Both the position numbers and the translations under genes were made by a program. DNA of 64,000 nt from Rivularia sp. PCC 7116 (GTDB lineage: Bacteria > Cyanobacteriota > Cyanobacteriia > Cyanobacteriales > Nostocaceae): contig NC_019678.1 in the NCBI RefSeq assembly GCF_000316665.1, positions 992,001 to 1,056,000 of the forward strand, given 5' to 3'. This document shows positions 28,351 to 35,833 of this stretch, piece after piece (the stretch's first letter is position 1; each line of letters begins with the position of its first letter). Below the pieces are notes generated by a model, which worked only from the letters and a program-made list of their open reading frames with translations, searched no databases and was not told where the DNA came from.

Positions 28351-29151
28351 ACTAAGCGCGACTCGGAGTTGTTCAACTTTTCCTGGTTGACCCATTTTTT
28401 TAGCTTCCTGCTGATTAACGCTAACTAAAACTCCTCCAGCGTTTCCAGCCTTGACAGTAAGCTCTTTTTGTGCTTTCCAAGTACGCTTGCTTCCTTCTTT
28501 TAAGGTTCCTTGATAAGTTATTTTGCCGTCGGCTATTACCTGAATCCAAGATTCTTCTTTTAAGGTGACTCCAACTTCAACTTCTTTTTGATTTCTGGAA
28601 AAGGTGTTAGTTTGAGTTTCCGATCCCGGTTTACCTGGAGTAGGCTTGTTGCCATCAGCTAAATTAGCTAAATTATCTGGTTTAACAGAAGGTTTAGTTT
28701 CATTGGCAATCATTGTTGCGCCATTGAGCCAGTTTGATAAACCGCTCACCGAACCTACAGTTATTAATACGTATAACAAATAAAAATGAAAGGGACGCAG
28801 TCTAAAGAATGAGGAATTTTTCCAAACAGGTTTGAGAACTACTCGACTCGTACCTATAGGAAATGTACTGGCAAATTCAGATCCCTTGTAGCCTAGTGCA
28901 TCAGCATACTGCCTAATTAAACCCTGAATATAAACTGGCTCTGGCAAATCATCCAATTTGGCTTCTTCTATACCTTGAACTAATTTTCGAGGGATTTTGG
29001 TGTAGTTGACCACATCCTCAATCGAAAAGCCGTATTGCTGACGTGTAGCGCTCAGTTGTGCGCCCATTTGTGCTAATTTGTCGGCTCTTTGTTCCTCTAT
29101 AGAAGTTGCCGGAGTCACTTTTTCTTCAACATTTCTTCTAAACCACTTCAT
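28345..29151 (-). CDS. RodZ-like HTH membrane protein with DUF4115
   Basis: Protein of 268 residues. ATG 29151 has AAGGAG ten bases upstream; ATG 29184 lies deeper in the preceding gene. Residues of about 30-100 form an HTH_25 cytoplasmic domain (LSATRQQYGFSIEDVVNYTK, IPRKLVQGIEEAKLDDLPEP, YIQGLIRQYADALG). One membrane helix lies at about 125-145, then a periplasmic beta domain of DUF4115 type (SWIQVIADGKITYQG). RodZ links MreB to the wall elongation machine; cyanobacterial members are presumed similar. It overlaps the rluB-like gene by 14 bases, so the two are translationally coupled. Confidence 0.88.
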   Translation of the reverse strand: MKWFRRNVEEKVTPATSIEEQRADKLAQMGAQLSATRQQYGFSIEDVVNYTKIPRKLVQGIEEAKLDDLPEPVYIQGLIRQYADALGYKGSEFASTFPIGTSRVVLKPVWKNSSFFRLRPFHFYLLYVLITVGSVSGLSNWLNGATMIANETKPSVKPDNLANLADGNKPTPGKPGSETQTNTFSRNQKEVEVGVTLKEESWIQVIADGKITYQGTLKEGSKRTWKAQKELTVKAGNAGGVLVSVNQQEAKKMGQPGKVEQLRVALSQ

Positions 29152-29941
29152 CTTTTTCTTTGCTCCTTGAGCCAGCTGAATCATTAATAGGAATTTCCTG
29201 TAATTGTTTGTTTAAATAAGTAATTTCTTTATTTGTAAGGTGACGATAAGTACCTTCTGATAAATATTTCTCCCCTGGTCGCTGTAGTTTGATCGAACCA
29301 ATTGCGGTACGATGGAGCTGAATTACCGGATAACCTAATTGTTCGGCTATACGCCTGATTTGGCGGTTTCTTCCCTCCATCAGAACTATCTCTAAACAAC
29401 TATTTCCGGCTATTTTTTCTATTAATTGCAATGAAGCAGTCCGCGTTTTTCTATTGTCTAAAAAAACACCCTCACGCCACATCTGCAACGTTTCTTCTGG
29501 TGGATGCCCTTTCACTAAAACGCGATAAGTCTTCTTGATGTTGTGACGGGGATGAGTCAGCTTAAATGTCAGATCCCCGTCATTTGTTAATATCAATGCT
29601 CCCGTAGAGTCCGCATCTAAACGACCAACTGGGTGAATACCCTTACCGGAGCGCAAGTCCTTTGGTAGTAAATCTAATACGGTTGCTCTTGCTTGAGGAT
29701 CGTAACATGTGGAAACGACTCCTGGGGGTTTATTAATTAACAAATAGGTAGAAATTGGGCGCTTTTTTGCAGAAATGTTTTTTCCGTCAACTGTAATAGT
29801 GTCTGTTTCAGGATTTACTTTCTGTCCTAAGTGTGCCAATACACCATTGACCCTCACCCTTTCAAGCTTAATCATTTCTTCCGCTTGACGACGTGAGGCA
29901 ATTCCCCATTGTGAAATAATTTTTTGTAACCGAACCCCCAT
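29138..29941 (-). CDS. RluB/RsuA family 23S/16S rRNA pseudouridine synthase
   Basis: Protein of 267 residues with an S4 RNA-binding domain at the start (RLQKIISQWGIASRRQAEEM) and the catalytic GRLDADSTGALILTNDG motif with Asp109. It isomerises a uridine in rRNA; RluB-like by length and motif, the exact site is not provable. The C-terminal block GRNRQIRRIAEQLGYPV is typical. It heads a two-gene unit with the rodZ-like gene, overlapping by 14 bases. Confidence 0.92.
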   Translation of the reverse strand: MGVRLQKIISQWGIASRRQAEEMIKLERVRVNGVLAHLGQKVNPETDTITVDGKNISAKKRPISTYLLINKPPGVVSTCYDPQARATVLDLLPKDLRSGKGIHPVGRLDADSTGALILTNDGDLTFKLTHPRHNIKKTYRVLVKGHPPEETLQMWREGVFLDNRKTRTASLQLIEKIAGNSCLEIVLMEGRNRQIRRIAEQLGYPVIQLHRTAIGSIKLQRPGEKYLSEGTYRHLTNKEITYLNKQLQEIPINDSAGSRSKEKDEVV

Positions 29942-30087
29942 GTATTTTTACTGATATCCCATCAGTTCATATCTAAATAAGAATATAGTATTGATGTTTT
30001 GTAATTGAAAAGTGCTTTTGATACAGTTAGTATTTGTTTCTTTGCTTATCGATTTTTTATTACCCCCACTACCTTTATAGCTATCAG

Positions 30088-30780
30088 ATGCTGAAAAAAA
30101 AGAAGTTTAAACTAGTTACAAATGTCTTAACAGCCGCAATTAAATTGTGGTTAAGAACACAAGTTAGTCATATTGGGCAACTTAAACTTGATATCCAAGC
30201 TGGCGATCGCCAGCTTTTGTCTGGGTGCATACCCAGCGTATCAATTGTTGCAGAAAATGCTATTTATCAAGGTCTTCATTTATCATTTGTCGATTTAATC
30301 GCCAAAAATATTAGCATTAATGTTGGTTCTGTTCTCAAAGGACAACAACTCCAATTGTTGGAAAAAGTACCAGTAATTGGCGAATTAAGCCAACTGCAAG
30401 AAGATTTATCAGCTTCTTTGTCTAGTACATTATTATCAACCGCTTTAAACGATATCCTGTTTAAATTTTTACCAGACTACAGTGCAAATTCCAAATCAAT
30501 TTGTTGGGATCGAGTCGAAATCCAACAGAATCAACTTGTAATAAGTGCGACTATCCACCAGGAAAATAATTCTCAACCTTTAGATATTTGTATAGGCTTA
30601 AATTTACTAAGCCCCCATGAATTACTTGTTGCACCCATTTTGGTTACAAGCAATACAAAAACTCTACTAGAAAGTAGTGATGGTGAGTATTGTAACTTGG
30701 GGTCTGATGTGGAAATTCAAGACCTAAAGTTGCTGCCTGGAAAAGTTATTTTCCGAGGAATGATTAATGTGAATCCATAA
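30088..30780 (+). CDS. DUF2993 (LmeA-like) protein
   Basis: Protein of 230 residues from ATG 30088; an upstream TTG at 30034 would add 18 odd residues. The chain matches DUF2993, a lipid-binding tubular fold shared with mycobacterial LmeA: short basic start, WLRTQVSHIGQLKLDIQAGD, LSGCIPSVSIVAENAIYQGL. Cyanobacteria have several paralogues of unknown role, presumably at a membrane. No signal peptide is clear. It is divergent from the rluB-like gene. Confidence 0.85.
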   Translation: MLKKKKFKLVTNVLTAAIKLWLRTQVSHIGQLKLDIQAGDRQLLSGCIPSVSIVAENAIYQGLHLSFVDLIAKNISINVGSVLKGQQLQLLEKVPVIGELSQLQEDLSASLSSTLLSTALNDILFKFLPDYSANSKSICWDRVEIQQNQLVISATIHQENNSQPLDICIGLNLLSPHELLVAPILVTSNTKTLLESSDGEYCNLGSDVEIQDLKLLPGKVIFRGMINVNP

Positions 30781-30892
30781 TAAACGCTCAACTGATAATA
30801 TGGCGTAGAAAATTATTTATTTTTAACGATAATTTTTTAGTCACCAGTTATGACTAGCGAGTTATATTTCCTTGTCTCCCCATCCCTTCCCT

Positions 30893-31777
30893 TTAGTTAA
30901 GCAATGGCAATAGGAGGGTGACAAAGTAATAAACTAGGGGAGCGGTAAATATATAGCTGTCGGTACGGTCGAGAATGCCTCCGTGCCCAGGGATTAAATC
31001 GCCAGAATCTTTAACTCCTGCATCGCGTTTGAGCATTGATTCGGTTAAGTCTCCTAAAAGACTGGCGATACCGATTAAGGAACCTAATGCTGCACCTGTA
31101 AGATAAAAATCCGGTAAGCTAATGTAGTAAGCAACTGCCACTCCAACTAAAACGCTGGCGGAAATACCAAAAATTGCTCCCTCAACAGTTTTCTTAGGAC
31201 TAATACCGGATAAAGGTGTTTTGCCAAAATATTTACCGACAAAATAAGCCCCGATATCCGCAGCCCATATACATGTAAAAGTAAGTAAGGTTGCGCGCAA
31301 ACCTAAAGGTAAAGCAGAAAAGTTTTCTCTACCGATAAATGCACTCATCGAAGCTGGTAAGTAACCTCCTAAAGGTAAATTACTGAAATTGACAGTATCT
31401 ATCGCTCGCAATCTTACCCAGTAGCTTGGTAAATATCCGGTGTAAAACAAGCCGAGAATTGAAGCGGAAATATCGGCTATTGATGCCATTTTTGGCTGAA
31501 ATAATAGGTAAAAGCAAATAAATGTCCCGGCTAAAGGCATGACAGCGTCGGCTAAGCTGCTATCGAAGGTACAAATTGCTAGCAATACTTGAGAGACAAC
31601 CATTGTAATTTTGGCTGCCGGAGCTATGCCTTTGGCTCGTACTAAATTAAAATATTCTCGTTGCCCTAGAAAGATAATGATTACATAGAAAAATGTAAAA
31701 TACCAGCCTCCGAGCATGGTGCCACCCAAAGCTAAGGCGATCGCTATAATTCCACTTAAAATCCGAGGCAAAGACAT
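30893..31777 (-). CDS. cdsA: Phosphatidate cytidylyltransferase
   Basis: Makes CDP-diacylglycerol, the precursor of phosphatidylglycerol, in the membrane. 294 residues with about seven or eight hydrophobic helices. The C-terminal signature is clear: ISPKKTVEGAIFGI and DAGVKDSGDLIPGHGGILDR with the conserved Asp residues. It is 130 bases downstream of cbiT on the same strand, separated by TTTTAGA-type repeats. Confidence 0.96.
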   Translation of the reverse strand: MSLPRILSGIIAIALALGGTMLGGWYFTFFYVIIIFLGQREYFNLVRAKGIAPAAKITMVVSQVLLAICTFDSSLADAVMPLAGTFICFYLLFQPKMASIADISASILGLFYTGYLPSYWVRLRAIDTVNFSNLPLGGYLPASMSAFIGRENFSALPLGLRATLLTFTCIWAADIGAYFVGKYFGKTPLSGISPKKTVEGAIFGISASVLVGVAVAYYISLPDFYLTGAALGSLIGIASLLGDLTESMLKRDAGVKDSGDLIPGHGGILDRTDSYIFTAPLVYYFVTLLLPLLN

Positions 31778-31787
31778 AGATGATAGA

Positions 31788-31832
31788 AGTTTTAGATTTT
31801 AGATTTTAGACTTTAAACTTTAGACTTTAGTT
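31788..31832. repeat. TTTAGAC-type tandem repeat
   Basis: About six imperfect copies of a 7-9 base unit (TTTTAGA, CTTTAGA) in the gap between cbiT and cdsA. Confidence 0.6.
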
Positions 31833-31909
31833 AAATAATCTTGGATTGTTAGTTGTCAGGATGTTGTTAATAATTGTTTCTTTGTCTTGCACCCTGCAAG
31901 ATGAAGCTA

Positions 31910-32512
31910 TCAATCGAACTTTTCGCCACTAAGAATAAAAATTGGGTTGACTGCTGTAAAGGTTTGACTAAATCCTCGCGTTTCGAGACGATTAACAGCA
32001 GATTGAACAACTTCAACGTTTCTAGCTTGTAAAGTCGCAAAGCTTTGAGAAACAGCATACAGACTTTCTAGATTAGCAGCTGTTGCGACTACACGACCTG
32101 ATGGAGGTAAGTACTTCCAAACAGTTTGTAAAATTTCGCTGACAAAACGTCCTCCTTCAATACAAACCCTTTGGGGTGTATCTTTAAGATGATGCAAGCA
32201 TTCAGGTGCGCTACCTTCAATGACTTCGACGTTGTTGACTTCAAACCGCTGGCAGTTATGACGAATTAGGTTGGCAACTTCTTCGTCTCTTTCTACAGCT
32301 ATAATTCTTCCTTGGGGACATAGTAATCCGACTTCAATGGGAATTGTGCCGGTACCCGCACCAATATCCCATAGTACATCTTTGGGTTGCAGTCGCAGTT
32401 GAGAAATTAGCAATAATCGGATTTCTCGCTTACTCAAGGGAATTCCCGGTAAACGCTCGAATAGTTCATCTGGAATTCCAGGAGTGATGTAAGGCCACAA
32501 TTTATTAGTCAT
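31910..32512 (-). CDS. cbiT: Precorrin-6Y/cobalt-precorrin C15-methyltransferase (decarboxylating), CbiT subunit
   Basis: SAM-dependent methyltransferase of 200 residues in corrin (pseudocobalamin) synthesis. Family markers are LWPYITPGIPDELFERL, LPGIPLSKREIR and the SAM-binding VLWDIGAGTGTIPIEVG. In many bacteria it is fused to CbiE; here it is free-standing. No other corrin gene and no cobalamin riboswitch is seen in the neighbourhood. Confidence 0.93.
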   Translation of the reverse strand: MTNKLWPYITPGIPDELFERLPGIPLSKREIRLLLISQLRLQPKDVLWDIGAGTGTIPIEVGLLCPQGRIIAVERDEEVANLIRHNCQRFEVNNVEVIEGSAPECLHHLKDTPQRVCIEGGRFVSEILQTVWKYLPPSGRVVATAANLESLYAVSQSFATLQARNVEVVQSAVNRLETRGFSQTFTAVNPIFILSGEKFD

Positions 32513-32608
32513 AATAATTAAAGGAAAGTTTGTTTAAGCTAGAGCCTAAAACTTTTTAAACCGTCTATAGCGCATTTATGCTAATGAAACTTCGGAGGGT
32601 GCGTCAAA

Positions 32609-34114
32609 ATGATTGGTGAATTATTGAATAATCGCTATGAAGTAGTTTCTCAATTTGGAAAAAACACCCGACGAAGAACTTTTAAAGCCCGCGATGTAAA
32701 CACCGGGGAACTAGTTGTCGTTAAGTTACTTGCTTTTAATAGCGATTTTGAATGGGATGACCTCAAATTATTTGAACGAGAAGCTCGAACGTTAAAAAAT
32801 TTATCACATCCATCTATTCCGGGCTATGTAGATTATTTTGAAGTTGATAAGCCAATCTCCGGGTTTGCTTTAGTACAAACTTATATCCCCACACAAACTT
32901 TAGAACAATATATAAAATCGGGGCGTATTTTTACCGAATCAGAAGTAAAACAAATAGCTACAAAAGTTTTAGATATTCTAATTTATTTACATTCTCTTTC
33001 CCCGACGGTAATTCATCGCGATATCAAGCCTAGTAATATTTTGTTGGCAAATAGATCGGGGAATCACGTCGGAGATTTGCATTTAATTGATTTCGGTTCC
33101 GTACAAAATGCTGTTGCGAAAGAATTTGGTACCCGTACTATTGTCGGAACTTACGGTTATATGCCTCTCGAACAATTCGGCGATCGCACGGTACCAGCTT
33201 CGGATATTTATAGTTTGGGTGCGACGTTGATTTATCTATTGACGGGAACCCATCCAGCAGATTTACCTCACAAAAATGGCTGCATTCAGTTTGAGGATAT
33301 TACAAGTGTAAGTCCTGAATTTACTCAATGGTTGAAAGCTGTTACCGAACCGACTTTAGAAACTCGGATAAAATCTGCTTCTCAAGCATTGGCAGAATTA
33401 CAACAGCCATTAGATAGCAATTCTGTCTCGAATCCTTTTGCAAAACTTATTCGAGGTGATTGGTATTGGGATGGTAAAAATTGGATTCCTAAGAATCAGC
33501 AGCTATTAGCAAGCAATTTTCACCGTAAATTTAATCCTAATAAAATTAAACTAACTAAGCCATCTGGAAGCAAAGTTACTCTCGATAAAAGTAAAGATAA
33601 TTTACAAATACTAATTCCACCAATTGGCTTTCACTCATCGTTGGTATTCTTCGGCTTATTTACAGTTGCTTGGAATTCACTGACTCTGTTGTGGACTGTT
33701 GGTGCTATAAGCAGCGGCGTTTTCCCTCTCAATTTATTATTTGCCCTTCTTTCTCTACCTTTTTGGGGTTCTGGTTTCTTTTTAATTTACAGTTTTGTAT
33801 TTTCTTGGTTTGGAAAAGTGCGATTGTGTTTGAGTAAAGAGCGGATTACTAAATTTTATGAGATATTAGGATTCCATTTTCAACGCCCCAGTGCATCTAA
33901 TAAAAAAGATATTAAAAAACTGATTTATATTCCCAGACATTTTGTTAAAAACGATTCCGGTGAAAGAACAGAAGTTTTTGCTGAGTTGATTATTAGTACC
34001 GGTGTACGTAAATACAAGCTTCAAGATGGCGGCGCAATTTCTTCCGAATCCGAACTTGAATGGCTGGCTTCGGAGTTAAGCGATTGGTTGAATTTACCAG
34101 TCACTTTGGAATAG
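32609..34114 (+). CDS. Ser/Thr protein kinase with C-terminal membrane region
   Basis: Protein of 501 residues, preceded by GGAGGG. Residues 9-270 form a Hanks-type kinase: Lys39 in VVVKLL, VIHRDIKPSN, LIDFGSV and a GTYGYMPLEQFGD activation segment. The glycine loop is degenerate (QFGKNTRRRTFKA, one Gly). Two long hydrophobic segments (about 344-395) follow, then a soluble tail of about 100 residues. The kinase domain should be cytoplasmic. This layout is common among cyanobacterial kinases; substrate and signal are unknown. Confidence 0.9.
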   Translation: MIGELLNNRYEVVSQFGKNTRRRTFKARDVNTGELVVVKLLAFNSDFEWDDLKLFEREARTLKNLSHPSIPGYVDYFEVDKPISGFALVQTYIPTQTLEQYIKSGRIFTESEVKQIATKVLDILIYLHSLSPTVIHRDIKPSNILLANRSGNHVGDLHLIDFGSVQNAVAKEFGTRTIVGTYGYMPLEQFGDRTVPASDIYSLGATLIYLLTGTHPADLPHKNGCIQFEDITSVSPEFTQWLKAVTEPTLETRIKSASQALAELQQPLDSNSVSNPFAKLIRGDWYWDGKNWIPKNQQLLASNFHRKFNPNKIKLTKPSGSKVTLDKSKDNLQILIPPIGFHSSLVFFGLFTVAWNSLTLLWTVGAISSGVFPLNLLFALLSLPFWGSGFFLIYSFVFSWFGKVRLCLSKERITKFYEILGFHFQRPSASNKKDIKKLIYIPRHFVKNDSGERTEVFAELIISTGVRKYKLQDGGAISSESELEWLASELSDWLNLPVTLE

Positions 34115-34364
34115 TTATTTTATCTATCTTTTAACTATCAAAAGCATTAGTAATAATAAATTTGCTCATAATCAAATCAAATTAGTAGCACGAAAGACTG
34201 GATTTAGAGGATTGCAAAAAATTGAAGCGCAATTTTTAAATAGGATTAAATAAATTGATTTAGATCGAGTGGAGAAGAATACATAAATAGTTAAAGCCGC
34301 ATAAAAATATTCTACTGAAGAACTGATATCGACTCAAAAATATTAAAATACTGATTTGCATCGA

Positions 34365-35288
34365 ATGTTAAAAAAACTTTCTTCTAAACCTTTCCTAATC
34401 ATTGCTATATTTTCACTATTAGCAGCAGTAATTATATATTGGCAATATGAAGGCGATCGCACGATTGCGGAGGTTGGCAGTAAAGCAAATTATCAACTGT
34501 CTCGCAATCTTGTTTATCACAAAGTTAATGACTCTCAACTCAAACTCGACCTTTATCAAAACAAAAATCCTGGTTTACATCCAACACTGATAGTTATTCA
34601 TGGAGGAGGTTGGATTAACCAATCTAAAGAAGGACTAAAACCTTTTTTTGAACCTTATTTAAATTGGGGTTTTTCTGTAGTTAATATTAATTATAGATTG
34701 GCAAGTACTGCTCTGGCTCCAGCAGCAGTACAAGATGCTCGCTGTGCTTTGCATTGGGTAGTTAATAATGCAGAAAAATACAATTTTGATAAAAGCAAAA
34801 TTATCACAAGTGGATTTTCTGCTGGGGGACATTTATCTTTAACTACGGGAATGATACCTCCCCAAGCAGGATTTGATAACCAATGTCCCAGTAACAAAAA
34901 AAATAAACTTGCTGCAATTGTAAATTGGTCTGGAATTACTGATGTAGAGGATTTAATTAAAGGGAAGAACGAGAAGTATTATGCAGTTGAATGGTTGGGT
35001 AATCAAATAAACGATTCTAAAATTGAATTAGCTAAAAATGTTTCTCCGATTAATTACGTTCGTGCCGATTTACCGCCAATTTTAACTATACATGGCGATA
35101 AAGATACTTTTGTACCTTATACTCACGCCGTTAGATTGCATCAAAAACTCGATTTAGCTGGCGTTTCAAATCAACTATATAGCCTCAAAGAAGTCGCTCA
35201 TGGTGGGTTTAATAAAAAACAAAAACAGCAAATTTACGCCACTATCAAAGAGTTTCTAATAAAGCACCAATTATTTCCTTCACGGTAG
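34365..35288 (+). CDS. Alpha/beta hydrolase, acetyl-esterase/BD-FAE-like
   Basis: Protein of 307 residues from ATG 34365 (a TTG at 34356 would add 3). Residues 5-22 are a hydrophobic anchor or signal. The oxyanion motif HGGGWI, nucleophile Ser152 in GFSAGGHLS, Asp in HGDKDTFVP and His in VAHGGF complete the catalytic set of the HSL/BD-FAE group. It probably hydrolyses short acyl esters outside the cytoplasm; the substrate is unknown. Confidence 0.88.
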   Translation: MLKKLSSKPFLIIAIFSLLAAVIIYWQYEGDRTIAEVGSKANYQLSRNLVYHKVNDSQLKLDLYQNKNPGLHPTLIVIHGGGWINQSKEGLKPFFEPYLNWGFSVVNINYRLASTALAPAAVQDARCALHWVVNNAEKYNFDKSKIITSGFSAGGHLSLTTGMIPPQAGFDNQCPSNKKNKLAAIVNWSGITDVEDLIKGKNEKYYAVEWLGNQINDSKIELAKNVSPINYVRADLPPILTIHGDKDTFVPYTHAVRLHQKLDLAGVSNQLYSLKEVAHGGFNKKQKQQIYATIKEFLIKHQLFPSR

Positions 35289-35533
35289 AAGATTACCTAT
35301 TGAATAAAAGAGGGCAGAGGGGGAAGCAAAATGGGATAATATAGCTTTTTTTTCAGGGTGAAGTCATTCTTTGTATCGCACCCAAGTAAAATTCGCTGCA
35401 CTAGGTTGCCACACTACCGCAATAAATCTTAATAATTGCAACCAGAAAATCAGTTAACGATTTAATTTCTTCTACCCGCTACTTACTCCCCCAATCTAAG
35501 ATATATAGAAGATTCTTTATTGAAAGAGGCGTT

Positions 35534-35713
35534 ATGTTTGGATTGGGTTTCCCGGAAATGGCTGTAATTGTTGTTGTGGCGATTTTGATTTTTGGACCTA
35601 AAAAAATTCCTGAGTTAGGCAGCGCTTTAGGAAAAACTTTAAGGGGTTTTAAGGACGAATTGAAAGACGGCGAGCATGAAGCCGATGGCGAAAACGACCA
35701 AGAAAGACGATAA
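35534..35713 (+). CDS. tatA: Twin-arginine translocase subunit TatA/E
   Basis: A 59-residue protein: short membrane helix (MAVIVVVAILIF), FGPKKIPELG hinge, amphipathic helix (ALGKTLRGFKDEL), acidic tail. This is the complete TatA plan, and it forms the pore that exports folded proteins across the thylakoid and plasma membranes. ATG 35534 has GAGGCG just upstream. It is convergent with cphA. Confidence 0.93.
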   Translation: MFGLGFPEMAVIVVVAILIFGPKKIPELGSALGKTLRGFKDELKDGEHEADGENDQERR

Positions 35714-35742
35714 TATTTTGAAAATATTCATTTCTTAGAGGT

Positions 35743-35820
35743 AAAAAGTTGTAAATCCGCATTTATTAAGCGTAAAAGCGTAAAAGCGTAAAAGCGTAAA
35801 AGCGTAATTTACAACTTTTT
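35743..35820. terminator. Bidirectional terminator with an 8-bp tandem repeat in its loop
   Basis: AAAAAGTTGTAAAT (35743-35756) pairs perfectly with ATTTACAACTTTTT (35807-35820). The loop holds five copies of GCGTAAAA starting at 35770 with a period of 8. It lies between convergent tatA and cphA, with A and T runs on the outer side of both arms. Confidence 0.75.
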
Positions 35821-35833
35821 ACTTGTTATCCCT

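Noticed and set aside
32086-32608. Cobalamin riboswitch near cbiT
   Set aside because: No B12-box-like sequence was found in the short leader.
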